The notes below the pieces were generated by a model that saw nothing but the letters and a program-made list of their open reading frames with translations, did no database searches and was not told the DNA's origin. The position numbers and the translations under genes were made by a program. This document shows, piece by piece, positions 43,615-53,345 of a stretch of 64,000 bases of DNA. Origin of the DNA: Anaerotruncus sp. (GTDB lineage Bacteria; Bacillota; Clostridia; Oscillospirales; Ruminococcaceae); contig JAETRV010000015.1 in assembly GCA_021770005.1 (NCBI GenBank), forward strand, positions 1-64,000, in the 5' to 3' direction. The number at the start of each line of letters is the position of its first letter. The first letter of the stretch is position 1.

Positions 43615-43901
43615 GACGAGGGCAAGGGGGCTATTTTTCTTGCCGCCTAACGGGCGGCAGTTCACCCGGCTGCCGCCGTAGCGGCGTGCAGAAGTCAACC
43701 AACGCGGAGCGGCGGGGGCGCTGGGCGCATGTTGTTTTGGGTTCCAGACCAAAACAACGCTCTCGCTGTCCGGATTGAAGGCCCGAGAAGCCCCGGGGAA
43801 AGCGTTTTGCGCTTGGACATTTGCCCCTCGGCCCTGCAGCCTTTGAAAAGGCTGGCGAAGCTTTTGGTTTTCCTATCCAAACAAAGAAAGCGACGGTAAA
43901 C
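43615..43901. repeat. Mosaic intergenic repeat (gap 43556-43901)
   Basis: A possible TATAAT box is at 43588-43593. From about 43615 the gap holds repeat modules shared with 40440-40560 (TGTTTTGGGTTCCAGACCAAAACA palindrome), the GCCCGAGAAGCCCCG module of 35027-35050 and a GCCTTTGAAAAGGCTGGCGAAGCTTTTGG hairpin. No coding region is supported. Confidence 0.72.
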
Positions 43902-45026
43902 ATGAAGATTCTGCATACTTCGGACTGGCATCTGGGCATCTCTTTGCATGGTGTGTCCCTCTTGGAGGACCAGCGGGAGATGGTTGACTGCCTGCTGGAA
44001 ACGGTGCGCGCCGAGCAGGTAGACGCGGTGGTCATCGCGGGGGACGTGTTCGACCACGCGGTCGCCCGCCCCGGTGCGATCGACCTATATAACGACGCGA
44101 TGACCACCCTCTGCCGCGACTGCAACCTCCCGGTACTGCTGATCCCGGGCAACCATGACGGTGCGGCGCGGCTTTCGGCATGCAGCGCGCTCCTGCGGAA
44201 CGCAGGCCTGCATATCGCCGGACGGCTGGAGCAGGCGTTTGAACCGGCAGTCCTGGGAGATGCGGCGTTTTTTTTGTTGCCTTATTTCAATATCGAACAG
44301 GTACGGCAGCTGTTCCCGGAGGAACCGGTACGCAGCTATTCCGACGCGATGAGCCTGGTCGTCCGGCGGATGCGGGAGCGGTTTGTCCCTGGACGAAGAC
44401 AAATCCTGGTTGCGCACTGTTTTGCGGCCGGCTCCCAGCTCTCAGAGAGCGACCGTACCGCCCTGGTCGGCGGAAGCAGTCAGGTGGCGTGCGAGGTGTT
44501 CGGCGGGTTCGATTATGTCGCGCTCGGCCATCTGCACCGCGCGCAAGAGCCGGGCGGCAATCTGCGGTACAGCGGCTCCCCTTGGTGCTACTCGTTCTCC
44601 GAAGCGGGGCAGGGAAAATCATTTACCCTGCTGGACACCGAAACCCTCACCTGGCGGGAACTTCCGGTACATACCAGCCGGGTGCTGCGGGTCTGCCGGG
44701 GAGAACTCGCGTCGCTGCAATTTGCCTGTGGGTTCGATCCCCATCGGGAGGACTACCTCAAGATCGAGCTGACCGATGCGCCCGCCGGTTTGGAAACGCT
44801 TGAATATTTCCGGGAACGGTACCCCAACCTGCTTTTGCTGACCGGGGTCAGCCCACTGGCCGACGCAGGAACCGACAGCCTGACGGTTGAGCAGCTTTCG
44901 GAGCTTGGCCCAGAGGAGCTTCTGCGGCATTTCTGCGCCGAGATCGGCGGGGAACCGCTCACCGAAGAACAGCTCGGATGGTTCCGGGAGGCGGCGGAAC
45001 AGGCGGATAAGGAGGCGGTACAATGA
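43902..45026 (+). CDS. sbcD: Exonuclease SbcD (Mre11-type nuclease)
   Basis: A 374-residue calcineurin-like nuclease with ILHTSDWHLG at the N-terminus, AGDVFD, PGNHD and GHLHRA metal motifs. SbcD forms the nuclease of the SbcCD complex that opens hairpins and DNA ends. The ATG at 43902 fits the conserved N-terminus; upstream sequence is repeat. Its stop overlaps the start of sbcC as ATGA. Confidence 0.95.
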   Translation: MKILHTSDWHLGISLHGVSLLEDQREMVDCLLETVRAEQVDAVVIAGDVFDHAVARPGAIDLYNDAMTTLCRDCNLPVLLIPGNHDGAARLSACSALLRNAGLHIAGRLEQAFEPAVLGDAAFFLLPYFNIEQVRQLFPEEPVRSYSDAMSLVVRRMRERFVPGRRQILVAHCFAAGSQLSESDRTALVGGSSQVACEVFGGFDYVALGHLHRAQEPGGNLRYSGSPWCYSFSEAGQGKSFTLLDTETLTWRELPVHTSRVLRVCRGELASLQFACGFDPHREDYLKIELTDAPAGLETLEYFRERYPNLLLLTGVSPLADAGTDSLTVEQLSELGPEELLRHFCAEIGGEPLTEEQLGWFREAAEQADKEAVQ

Positions 45027-48000
45027 TCCCGGTACGGCTGGAACTGGAAGGGTTTGGTCCCTATGTTGAGCGGCAGGAGATCGACTTCACCCGTTTCTAT
45101 CAGTCGGGACTTGTCTTGATCCGCGGGGAGACCGGTGCGGGCAAAACCGTCCTGCTCGACGCGATGACCTACGCGCTCTACGGGCGGAGCAGCGGCGGCG
45201 CCCGGGGGGATTTTGCCGACCAGCGCAGCCTGCTGATGCCGCCCGACGCCCCGACCCGGGTGGCCTTTGAATTTGACGTGCGGGGCAGGCGGTACCGGTT
45301 CGACCGCTGGCTCCGGGTGCGCAAAAAACGCACCGGCACATACGAATACCTGCCCGCACAGGACGCATTCTTCCTCGGCCCTGACGGGACGTTCACCACC
45401 TTTTTTGAAAACCCCAGGCAGCGGGATGTCGAAGAGAAAGCGTGTGAGTTGATCGGCCTGAGCTGTGAGCAGTTCTGTCAGGTGATGATCCTGCCGCAAG
45501 GTCAGTTTGAACGGCTGTTGGTCGCCAAGAGCGAGGACAAGGAATCGGTGCTCGTCAGCCTCTTCCATGCAGAGCGATGGCAGCGGATCGCTGAGCAGGT
45601 TTGCACGCGGGCAAACGGCCTGCGCCAGAAGCTAGACCAGGAAAAGACAACCATCCAGGCGCTGCTCGATGGCCAAGGCTGCGCGGATGCGGACGCGCTC
45701 TCGGACAAACTGATGCAGACCCGCGAGCAACTCGCGGAGCAAGCCGCCCGGCGGCAGGCGGCGTCGGATACGCTGGACCTGAAACGCCGGGTATTTGAGG
45801 AGGAAACCCGCATCTTTGGTTTGTTTGAAAAACGGCGCGCGGTGCAGGCTGAACGGGAACAGCTGGAAAGCCGCGTCCCCCTGATGCGGGAAAAACAGGC
45901 ACGGATTGACGCGGCGCGGCGGGCAGCGGAGGCGGAAGGAGCCTGCACACGCGCAACGGCGGCTGCTGCTGAACTGGAACGCCGTCAGGCCGCTGGGTTA
46001 CAAGCGGAAAAGCATCTTGCCAAAACACAACAGGCGCTGCAAACCGCAGCTGGCGCACTCGAAGCTTGTGAGCGGGAAGAGCCATTCCATGCGGCGGATC
46101 AGGCGCGGCTTGCGCGGCTGGAAACCCTTCGGGAAAGCTATCGGCTGCTGGGCGAGGCGGCGCGCGCCCAAGTCCAAGCGGATGCCCGCTGGACCCGGGC
46201 GGTTCAAGCGGCAGACAGCGCGCGGGAATGTCTGGAGGTGTGCCAAACCCGGAAGGGAACGCTCGAAGCCGAGCGAACACGGATTTTTGAGAGATACAGC
46301 GCACGCCTGCCCGCCCTGCGGGAGGAGCTGACCCGGCTCGAGCGGGTTGCGCAGATGCAGGAGCGGCTCAAACAGGCAGCTGCAAAAGTAAGATCCTGTC
46401 AGACGCAATACGCGGCTTTGCAGGCTGGATGCGCGGAAAGACAGGCCGCGCTTGAGGAGGCGCGGTGCGAACGGGAGGATCTGGGGCGCCGGTACCTGCA
46501 AAATACGGCAGCGGCGCTGGCGGCATCCCTCTCGGAGGGGATGCCCTGCCCGGTCTGCGGCGGGATTCATCACCCGTCCCCGGCGGACGCGGCGGAGGAT
46601 ACGGTCAGTGATGCCCAGATCGCGGCAGCAGACCGCGCGGTAGCACAGGCAGAACGGGCGTACGCTGCGCATGCGTCTGAACTGGCCAAGGCCGAAGCCG
46701 GAACGCATGCGGCTCAGGAACAGGTCGAATTGCTGCGGGCGGAGTGCGGGCCGGTCCCTGAACAGCTTACCGGACAACTTCAGGCGGCCAGACAGTCGGT
46801 GCAGGAGGCACAAGCACAGGACGCGCGTGCAGCGGAAATTGCGAAGGAACTCGAACAGACGGCATCCGCGCTTGAACAGGCCCGGGAGTTGGCGGTGCGA
46901 AACACCTCCGCACTTGAACAGGCGGCGGGCGAACGTCAGAAGGCACACGCACAGTACGAGGCGCTTGCGGCCCAGCGTGACCCGGAACTGCCCGACCATG
47001 CCGCGCTAGAAGCCGAGCTGAAAACGGTCCGAGAGCGGTACGCCGCTTATGAAGCCGCCCTCAGACAGGCGCGGGCAAATGAAAGCGCCGCCCGGCTTGC
47101 GGAAAGGGCCGCCCAAGCAGCGGCAGAACATGCCGAGGCGGAACTGGAGCGGTGCCGTCTGGAGCACCTTCAATCACAGGAAGTACTTCAGGAAGCGCTC
47201 TGCCGCGCCGGATTCCAGACCCCGGCGGCGGTCGCGGCGGCGATCCTTCCATCCGAGACGGTTTCGGCGTGGGAGCAGGAGGTTGCAGAGAACCGCGCAA
47301 AGCTGGAAGCGGCTATCCGGCAGGTGGACGAGCTGGGCCAGCAGCTCGCGGGGCGCGCCCGCCCCGATCTGGCTGGGGCGGGGCAGGAGATCGCCGTGCT
47401 CGAGACACAGAAAGCCGAGCTGGATGCCCAATGGGGCGCGCTCCGAGAGGCGTGCGTACGGCTGGAAAAGCTCGAGCGGGACTGCCGGTCCCGCCAGCAG
47501 GCGCTCGACCTCCAGCGGGCCGAGTGTGACCGGCTGACCGCGTTTGGGAAGCTGCTGCGCGGAGACAGCGGGATCAGCCTGCGGCGGTATCTGCTTGGCG
47601 TGATGCTCTCGTCGATCACCGCCGAGGCCAACCGGCTGCTCAAAAATGTACACGGCGGGCGTTACCAGCTATTCCGTACTGCGGAGGGGGCGGGACGCGC
47701 CCGCAAGGCAGGGCTTGACCTCGAGGTGTTCGACGCGCACGCAGGCGGGCGCCGGGGGGTATCCAGCCTTTCGGGCGGGGAGAAGTTCCTTGTCTCGCTC
47801 TCGCTTGCGCTTGGGCTTTCGGCGGTGGTGCAGGCGCAGTCGGGCGGCATCCGGATGGACGCCATGTTCATCGACGAGGGGTTCGGCTCGCTCGACCCCC
47901 GCTCAATCGCGGACGCGCTGGATGTGCTCGCATCGGTGCGCGGCTCCCGGCGGCTGGTCGGGATCATCTCGCACGTGGAGGCGTTGCGTGAGAGTATCGA

Positions 48001-48058
48001 AGCCTCGGTGGAGGTGGTCAAGGGCCGGACAGGGAGCCGTCTGAGGCTCCATAGTTAA
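45023..48058 (+). CDS. sbcC: Exonuclease SbcC (Rad50-type ATPase)
   Basis: A 1011-residue SMC-like ATPase. The N-terminus holds the P-loop GETGAGKTVLLDAM, a long coiled coil runs on both sides of the zinc hook CPVCGG (about residue 508), and the C-terminus has the signature SSLSGGEKFLVSL and Walker B MFIDEGFGSLD. It works with SbcD on DNA hairpins. The coils are unusually rich in Ala and Gln, as expected from high GC. The TAA stop overlaps a short TTAAGAACCCGTATTC sequence, like the ends of the window's repeat elements. Confidence 0.95.
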   Translation: MIPVRLELEGFGPYVERQEIDFTRFYQSGLVLIRGETGAGKTVLLDAMTYALYGRSSGGARGDFADQRSLLMPPDAPTRVAFEFDVRGRRYRFDRWLRVRKKRTGTYEYLPAQDAFFLGPDGTFTTFFENPRQRDVEEKACELIGLSCEQFCQVMILPQGQFERLLVAKSEDKESVLVSLFHAERWQRIAEQVCTRANGLRQKLDQEKTTIQALLDGQGCADADALSDKLMQTREQLAEQAARRQAASDTLDLKRRVFEEETRIFGLFEKRRAVQAEREQLESRVPLMREKQARIDAARRAAEAEGACTRATAAAAELERRQAAGLQAEKHLAKTQQALQTAAGALEACEREEPFHAADQARLARLETLRESYRLLGEAARAQVQADARWTRAVQAADSARECLEVCQTRKGTLEAERTRIFERYSARLPALREELTRLERVAQMQERLKQAAAKVRSCQTQYAALQAGCAERQAALEEARCEREDLGRRYLQNTAAALAASLSEGMPCPVCGGIHHPSPADAAEDTVSDAQIAAADRAVAQAERAYAAHASELAKAEAGTHAAQEQVELLRAECGPVPEQLTGQLQAARQSVQEAQAQDARAAEIAKELEQTASALEQARELAVRNTSALEQAAGERQKAHAQYEALAAQRDPELPDHAALEAELKTVRERYAAYEAALRQARANESAARLAERAAQAAAEHAEAELERCRLEHLQSQEVLQEALCRAGFQTPAAVAAAILPSETVSAWEQEVAENRAKLEAAIRQVDELGQQLAGRARPDLAGAGQEIAVLETQKAELDAQWGALREACVRLEKLERDCRSRQQALDLQRAECDRLTAFGKLLRGDSGISLRRYLLGVMLSSITAEANRLLKNVHGGRYQLFRTAEGAGRARKAGLDLEVFDAHAGGRRGVSSLSGGEKFLVSLSLALGLSAVVQAQSGGIRMDAMFIDEGFGSLDPRSIADALDVLASVRGSRRLVGIISHVEALRESIEASVEVVKGRTGSRLRLHS

Positions 48059-48154
48059 GAACCCGTATTCCCAAACCGTTTGATACCGTCTGGGCAGGCC
48101 TTTTCAAAGGCTCTCCTCAGCGGTCAATCCAGAAAAAAGAAGGTCGGACACACT

Positions 48155-48523
48155 ATGAAAATCATCACACAAATCGGCGTCCTGTTCGGGGTCTGCCTCG
48201 GCGGGGTAGGCATTTCCGCGGTTCTGCCATTCCCATTTCCGTCGAGCGTCTCGGCGATGCTCCTGCTCTTCCTGCTCCTGCTTTGCAGGGTAATCAAACC
48301 GGGGCAGATCGACGAGATCGCCGGATTTTTGACCAAAAACATGGCGATCCTCTTCCTCCCAGCCGCGGTGGGCATCATCGAAAGCCTCGACATTCTGCGG
48401 GACAGCGGGATACAAATCCTGATCATCTGCCTGGTGAGCACCCTGCTGACCTTTGGCGTGACCGCGACGGTGGTTTCCCTCTTGATGCGGCTTGCCGATA
48501 GAAAGGAGCGTCAGGATGGTTAA
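48155..48523 (+). CDS. CidA/LrgA family membrane protein
   Basis: A 122-residue protein with four hydrophobic helices and the LrgA/CidA features GVCLGGVGISAVLPFPFPSSV, IKPGQIDEIAGFLTKNMAILFLPAAVGI. The family is holin-like and in several Firmicutes affects autolysis or small-acid export. It overlaps the LrgB-like gene by eight bases. Confidence 0.88.
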   Translation: MKIITQIGVLFGVCLGGVGISAVLPFPFPSSVSAMLLLFLLLLCRVIKPGQIDEIAGFLTKNMAILFLPAAVGIIESLDILRDSGIQILIICLVSTLLTFGVTATVVSLLMRLADRKERQDG

Positions 48524-49196
48524 TCAACTCGTCTCCACCCCTCTATTCGGCATCGTGCTGTGTGTGGTGACCTTCTGGATTGGCACGCGGGTCAACCGGT
48601 GGCTGCGCACCCCCATCGCCAATCCCCTGCTCATCGCAATCCTGCTCTGTTCGGCGTTCCTATTGGCTTTCCGCATCCCGCTCGAAAAATTCAACATCGG
48701 CGGCGAAATCATCAATATGCTGGTGGGGCCCGCAACCGCTGCCCTCGCCCTCTCGATCTACCACCAGCGCAGGGTGTTGGGGCGGTATTTCCTGCCGATC
48801 GTGGCGGGGAGTTTCGCGGGCGCCGCCACCTCCCTGACGAGCGTTGCGCTGCTCTGCCGCCTGTTCCGGCTCGATGAGGTGATCCTTTCCTCGCTCCTGC
48901 CCAAGTCGGTCACCACCGCAATCGCCCTCGAAATCTCAACCGGTCGGGGCGGTATCGGGCCGGTCACCATCCTCGCGGTGCTGATTACCGGTGTGTCCGG
49001 GGCGGTCTTTTCCCCGCTGATGATCCGTCTGTTCCGGGTCAAAAACCCGGTGGCACAGGGGGTGGCGATCGGCACATGCAGCCATGCGGTCGGCACCAGC
49101 AAGGCGATCGAGCTGGGCGAGCTTCAGGGCGCGATGAGCGGCATCGCAATCGGCGTTGCGGGGCTGATGACCGTCCTGATTACCCTGCTGTTCTAA
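48516..49196 (+). CDS. LrgB/CidB family membrane protein
   Basis: A 226-residue protein with several hydrophobic helices. LrgB hallmarks are present: NPLLIAILLCSAFLL, LVGPATAALALSIYHQ, LLPKSVTTAIALEIS, GTCSHAVGTSKAIELGE. AAAGGAG precedes the ATG at 48516. The TAA stop lies in the inverted repeat of the following element. LrgA and LrgB act together at the membrane. Confidence 0.93.
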   Translation: MVNQLVSTPLFGIVLCVVTFWIGTRVNRWLRTPIANPLLIAILLCSAFLLAFRIPLEKFNIGGEIINMLVGPATAALALSIYHQRRVLGRYFLPIVAGSFAGAATSLTSVALLCRLFRLDEVILSSLLPKSVTTAIALEISTGRGGIGPVTILAVLITGVSGAVFSPLMIRLFRVKNPVAQGVAIGTCSHAVGTSKAIELGELQGAMSGIAIGVAGLMTVLITLLF

Positions 49197-49464
49197 GAGC
49201 CTGTTTGGAATCTTTTGCAGGGGGCTTTTTCACTTGCAAAAAGCCCCCTCTTGCCGCCAGAAGGGCGGCAATTCACCCGAAAAACTGCCGCCGCAGCGGC
49301 GTGCATAGGCCAACCGACGCGAAGCGTCGGCTCTTAGGCCGGAGCGGCGCTTCACAGGATAAAGTGTTCCGCCGCGTGCGCGCGGCGGCGGGGGCTCTGC
49401 CCCTCGACCCCGCAATTTTTCGAGAAAAATTGAGTAAAGCTTTTGGTTTTAAACAGGCTCTAAG
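49193..49464. repeat. MITE-like element with terminal inverted repeats
   Basis: Ends CTAAGAGCCTGTTTGGAATC and GGTTTTAAACAGGCTCTAAG are inverted repeats. The interior has the GGGGGCTTTTTCACTTGCAAAAAGCCCCC hairpin, GCCGCC arms, the GGATAAAGTGTTCCGC module, GGGGGCTCTGCCCCTCG and the ATTTTTCGAGAAAAAT palindrome. The left end gives lrgB its stop codon. This is the best example of the family, 272 bp. Confidence 0.85.
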
Positions 49465-49490
49465 AGCGCATTTTGAAAGGAGCATACCAA

Positions 49491-50345
49491 ATGAACCCGA
49501 CGGTTCAAACCGAAATCAAACGTTATCTCTTCATGGTGGTAGGATGCTTTTCCTATGCCTTGGCGTTCAACCTGTTCCTGATCCCGAATAATGTTGTCAC
49601 CGGCGGCGTCACCGGCCTTTCCACCTTGGTCAACATCCTGTGCGGCGGGGCGGTGGGGGTTGGTATCATCAGCATTGCGTTCAACCTGCCGATCCTCCTG
49701 CTCGGACTGCGTTCACAGGGGCTGGCCTTCATCCTGCGGTGTTTTCTGACCATCGCGGTGCTCGGCCTGTTCCTCGACGGGATGACCGGCCTACCGGTAA
49801 TCACAGACGACCCGCTGATGGCCTCGATCTACGGCGGCATCGCGCAAGGGATCGGAATCGGCCTGTTCTGCCGGTACAACGTCTCCTCGGGCGGCACCGA
49901 GCTGCTCGCCCGGGTTTTGATGCCGCTGTTCCCGGGGATTTCGCTGGCGAACCTGCTCGCGGTGCTCGACGGCGCCATCGTCCTATTCGGCAGCCTGGTG
50001 CTTGGCAACCCCGAAAACGTCCTGCGCGCGCTGATCGTGATCTACCTCTCCTCCAAGGTGAGCGACCTGATTATCACCGGCCTGGACTACGCCAAGATGG
50101 TCCATATCATCACCGAAAAACCGGAGGAGGTCGCGGACGCGCTGCTCAAAAGCTCCCCCCGCGGCGTGACCGAAATCAGCGGGCGGGGGATGTATACCCG
50201 GTCCCGGAAAAACGTGCTGATGACCGTTGTGAAAAAGCAGCAGCTGCTTCAACTCCGGCGGGTGGTGAGCGAGGCCGACCCGGCCGCGTTTATCATCGTT
50301 TCGGATACCACAGAGGTGCTTGGGAACGGATGGAAACAGCTTTAA
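49491..50345 (+). CDS. YitT family membrane protein
   Basis: A 284-residue protein: five or six N-terminal membrane helices (NLFLIPNNVVTGGVTGLSTL and SSGGTELLARVL are typical) followed by a cytoplasmic DUF2179 domain (KVSDLIITGLDYAKMVHIIT, RGMYTRSRKNVLMTVV). The function of YitT proteins is unknown. The ATG at 49491 has AAAGGAG upstream. Confidence 0.9.
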   Translation: MNPTVQTEIKRYLFMVVGCFSYALAFNLFLIPNNVVTGGVTGLSTLVNILCGGAVGVGIISIAFNLPILLLGLRSQGLAFILRCFLTIAVLGLFLDGMTGLPVITDDPLMASIYGGIAQGIGIGLFCRYNVSSGGTELLARVLMPLFPGISLANLLAVLDGAIVLFGSLVLGNPENVLRALIVIYLSSKVSDLIITGLDYAKMVHIITEKPEEVADALLKSSPRGVTEISGRGMYTRSRKNVLMTVVKKQQLLQLRRVVSEADPAAFIIVSDTTEVLGNGWKQL

Positions 50346-50384
50346 AAATCTGCTTCTTATTGTGATGAAAAAGGAGGGTTCCGA

Positions 50385-50795
50385 ATGGAGTATACTGCAC
50401 TGGTGCGGGAGGCGTTTGCCGCGCGGGAAAATGCCTACGCGCCTTATTCCGGCTTTCTGGTGGGGGCCGCCCTGCTCGCGGAGAACGGGAAGGTCTATCG
50501 CGGGTGCAATGTCGAAAACGCGGCGTTTTCCCCCGGCTCCTGTGCCGAGCGCACCGCGCTCTATGCGGCGGTGGCAGAGGGGGTACGCCGGTTCCGGGCA
50601 ATCGCGGTCGTAGGGGCGAAACAGGACGCGGAATCGTTTGCATTTTGCTTTCCCTGCGGGGTCTGCCGACAAGCGCTCTCCGAATTTTGCCCGCCTTCCT
50701 TTGAAGTGGTCGTTGCAAAAAGTGAAACCGACTTCCAGGTTTACCGTCTGGATGCACTGCTGCCCTATGGGTTCGGCGGGGACAGCCTGAAATAA
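50385..50795 (+). CDS. cdd: Cytidine deaminase
   Basis: A 136-residue zinc enzyme. The motifs CNVENAAFSPGSCAERTAL (catalytic Glu and first Cys) and PCGVCRQ (two Cys) are intact. It converts cytidine and deoxycytidine to uridine forms. AGGAGG precedes the start. It is followed by pyrimidine-nucleoside phosphorylase, a normal salvage pair. Confidence 0.96.
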   Translation: MEYTALVREAFAARENAYAPYSGFLVGAALLAENGKVYRGCNVENAAFSPGSCAERTALYAAVAEGVRRFRAIAVVGAKQDAESFAFCFPCGVCRQALSEFCPPSFEVVVAKSETDFQVYRLDALLPYGFGGDSLK

Positions 50796-50810
50796 AAAGG
50801 AGGAATCATC

Positions 50811-52133
50811 GTGCGTATGTATGAACTCATCCGGAAAAAACGGGATGGGCTTGCGCTCACCGGGCCGGAGATCGCGTTTTTTGTGGACGGCTATGTGCGG
50901 GGGGAGATCCCGGATTACCAGGCGTCGGCGCTGCTGATGGCGATCTGCCTGCGGGGGATGGACCGGCAGGAGACCGCGCTTCTGACCGGCTGCATGGCCC
51001 GTTCGGGGGAGATGGCCGACCTATCGCCGGTTCCGGGGGTCAAGGTGGACAAGCACAGCACCGGCGGCGTGGGGGATAAGACCACGCTGGTCTGCGCGCC
51101 GATTGCAGCGGCGTGCGGCGTGCCGGTCGCCAAGATGAGCGGGCGCGGGCTGGGGCATACCGGCGGGACGGTGGACAAGCTCGAGTCGATCCCCGGGCTG
51201 CGCACCGCGGTCGGGCGGGAGGAATTCCTGCAAATGGTGCGGCAAAACGGAATTGCGCTGATTGGGCAGAGCGGCAATATCGCGCCCGCAGATAAAAAAA
51301 TCTATGCGCTGCGGGACGTGACCGCGACGGTCGAGAGCCTTCCGCTGATCGCCTCGTCGATCATGAGCAAAAAACTCGCCGCCGGTTCGGACGCGATCCT
51401 GCTCGACGTCAAAACCGGCAGCGGGGCATTCATGAAGACGCTGGAAGGATCGATTGCGCTGGCCCAGGAGATGGTCGAAATCGGAGTGCGCAACGGGCGC
51501 AGGATGGCCGCGCTTGTCACCGATATGGATACCCCGCTCGGCCATGCGGTCGGCAACGCGCTCGAGGTGGCCGAGTCGGTTGCAGTCCTCAAAGGGCATG
51601 GCCCTGCCGACCTCACAGAACTATGCCTGCTGCTCGCCTCGGAGATGCTTGTTCTCGCGGGGAAAGGGACGCCCGAAACCTGCCGGAAACTGGCAGAGGA
51701 CGCGGTTTCCACCGGCCGGGCGTTTGAAAAGCTGCGCGCAATGGCGCAGGCACAGGGCGGGGACGTCTCGGTGTTGGATGACACTGGGCGGTTCCCACAG
51801 GCCCCGGTTGTGCAGGAGGTGCGGGCCGCACAGGACGGCTGGGTCACCCGCATCCAGACCGAACAGTGCGGGGTTGCATCGGTTGTGCTCGGCGCGGGAC
51901 GGGAACGCAAAGAGGACCCGATCGACCCATCGGCGGGGCTGATGCTGGTGAAAAAGGTGGGCGACCGGGTGCATCAGGGGGAAACGCTTGCATGGATGCA
52001 TACCGCGCGCCCGGAAAAGCTGCCCGAGGCAGAGTCGCTCCTGAACGGCGCGTACGAGCTCGGGGAGACGCCGCCCCCGCCGCACAAGCTGGTCTATGCG
52101 CGGGTCACCGCTGACGGGGTGGAGATGCTGTAG
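50811..52133 (+). CDS. pdp: Pyrimidine-nucleoside phosphorylase
   Basis: A 440-residue nucleoside phosphorylase: VDKHSTGGVGDKTTL (phosphate loop), KMSGRGLGHTGGTVDKLE, SSIMSKKLAAGSDAI, DVKTGSGAFMK. It cleaves uridine, deoxyuridine and thymidine with phosphate. The GTG start at 50811 has AAAAGGAGG seven bases upstream. It forms a salvage operon with cdd. Confidence 0.95.
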   Translation: MRMYELIRKKRDGLALTGPEIAFFVDGYVRGEIPDYQASALLMAICLRGMDRQETALLTGCMARSGEMADLSPVPGVKVDKHSTGGVGDKTTLVCAPIAAACGVPVAKMSGRGLGHTGGTVDKLESIPGLRTAVGREEFLQMVRQNGIALIGQSGNIAPADKKIYALRDVTATVESLPLIASSIMSKKLAAGSDAILLDVKTGSGAFMKTLEGSIALAQEMVEIGVRNGRRMAALVTDMDTPLGHAVGNALEVAESVAVLKGHGPADLTELCLLLASEMLVLAGKGTPETCRKLAEDAVSTGRAFEKLRAMAQAQGGDVSVLDDTGRFPQAPVVQEVRAAQDGWVTRIQTEQCGVASVVLGAGRERKEDPIDPSAGLMLVKKVGDRVHQGETLAWMHTARPEKLPEAESLLNGAYELGETPPPPHKLVYARVTADGVEML

Positions 52134-52134
52134 C

Positions 52135-53172
52135 GTGGAGCCGGAGGCGGGGCGGAAGCCCTTTATGGACAATCTGCGCGGCATGGCGGTTTTGCTGCTG
52201 TTCCCCATTCACACGCTTATGATCTGGAACGATTTCGGCTCACGCTTCTATATCTGGGAGGGTGCAAACCGGCCTCTCAGCACCTGGATCGTCCTGGTCA
52301 ACCCGTGGCTCATGCCGCTCCTGTTTGTCCTGGCGGGGATGAGCGCCCGTTATGCGCTGCAAACGCGGACGGTCAAGGCGTTTGTGGTGCAGAGAACCCG
52401 GAAGCTTCTGTTTCCGCTCATCGTTGGGACAGCGGTTCTGGTGCCGTTTCAAACATGGTATGCGAGAAGGTACTTTGACCATTACGAAGGTGGTATTTTC
52501 GCGCACTGGGTCTGGTTCTTCACCCACTTCACCGACCTCAGCGGCTATGATGGTGCGTTCACGCCGGGACATCTCTGGTTTCTCCTGTTCCTGTTTTTGA
52601 TCTCAATGGCCGCGCTCCTGGTGTTCCGGGCCATACCATACGAAAAAAGCGCAGCATTTGCACGCAGAATCCCGTTTCCGGCGATTCTGCTCCTGTTTAT
52701 CCCGGTCTGGCTGATGTATTATCTGGGGAACTTTGGCGGGTTCAGTCTCGGGAAATCCTTTGCGCTCTATCTGCTGGGATATTACCTTTTGAGCAATGGT
52801 GCTGTGATAGAAAAGCTGGAAAGAAATACAACCTGGTTGGCGGGTCTGTGGGGGGCCGGGACCGCCGCATTGGCTTTTCTGTATGCCCGTTTCGCCTATT
52901 ACGGGGATTTATGGGCCAATCTGATCGGCTGGATTTCGGTTTTGTCTGTACTGGTTCTGGGAAAGAGGTTTTGGAACCGGCGGACACGATTTACGGATTT
53001 TGTGAACCGGTTTTCCTATCCGATCTATCTCCTGCATCTGCCAGTGCTGGTTGCGGTCGCGTACCATACGGTAAAGCGGGTCCACGGTGTTACAGCGCAG
53101 ATACTGGTGATCTGGGGCGGGAGCCTGATCCTCACAGTCCTTATCTGCTTTCTGTTGGGGCATTCAAGATAG
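52135..53172 (+). CDS. Membrane-bound acyltransferase family 3
   Basis: A 345-residue protein with about ten hydrophobic helices. The N-terminal RKPFMDNLRGMAVLLLFPIHTL has the conserved Arg and His of the OafA/YrhL acyltransferase family, and SYPIYLLHLPVLV is the conserved late segment. It is predicted to acylate a surface sugar or lipid. The start is a GTG at 52135, one base after the phosphorylase stop. Substrate is not known. Confidence 0.85.
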   Translation: MEPEAGRKPFMDNLRGMAVLLLFPIHTLMIWNDFGSRFYIWEGANRPLSTWIVLVNPWLMPLLFVLAGMSARYALQTRTVKAFVVQRTRKLLFPLIVGTAVLVPFQTWYARRYFDHYEGGIFAHWVWFFTHFTDLSGYDGAFTPGHLWFLLFLFLISMAALLVFRAIPYEKSAAFARRIPFPAILLLFIPVWLMYYLGNFGGFSLGKSFALYLLGYYLLSNGAVIEKLERNTTWLAGLWGAGTAALAFLYARFAYYGDLWANLIGWISVLSVLVLGKRFWNRRTRFTDFVNRFSYPIYLLHLPVLVAVAYHTVKRVHGVTAQILVIWGGSLILTVLICFLLGHSR

Positions 53173-53345
53173 CGGACGTTTGGCCCCTGACCAAACGTCC
53201 AGGCGTAAAACACCTTCCCCGGGGGTATGGGCCCCACCCTTCCGAGCTGGAGGCAAGCATCCCGTTCTTCTATCCCAAACCAAAAGTTTCGTCCACCTTT
53301 GCCCCGGCCCCAGAGCCGCCTGCGAAGGTGGCGGGATCGAGGGGC
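53171..53345. repeat. Repeat modules overlapping the 3' end of cca
   Basis: At 53175-53205 is the GGACGTTTGG/CCAAACGTCC palindrome that is also present near 35070. At 53278-53345 is the AAAAGTTTCGTCCACCTTT module with GGTGGCGGGATCGAGGGGCAGAGCC, here split by an extra GCCCCGGCCCCAGAGCCGCCTGC. The latter part lies inside the cca open frame. Confidence 0.75.

Noticed and set aside
43631-44152. Minus-strand open frame upstream of and overlapping sbcD
   Set aside because: It covers repeat DNA and the conserved 5' end of sbcD in antisense.
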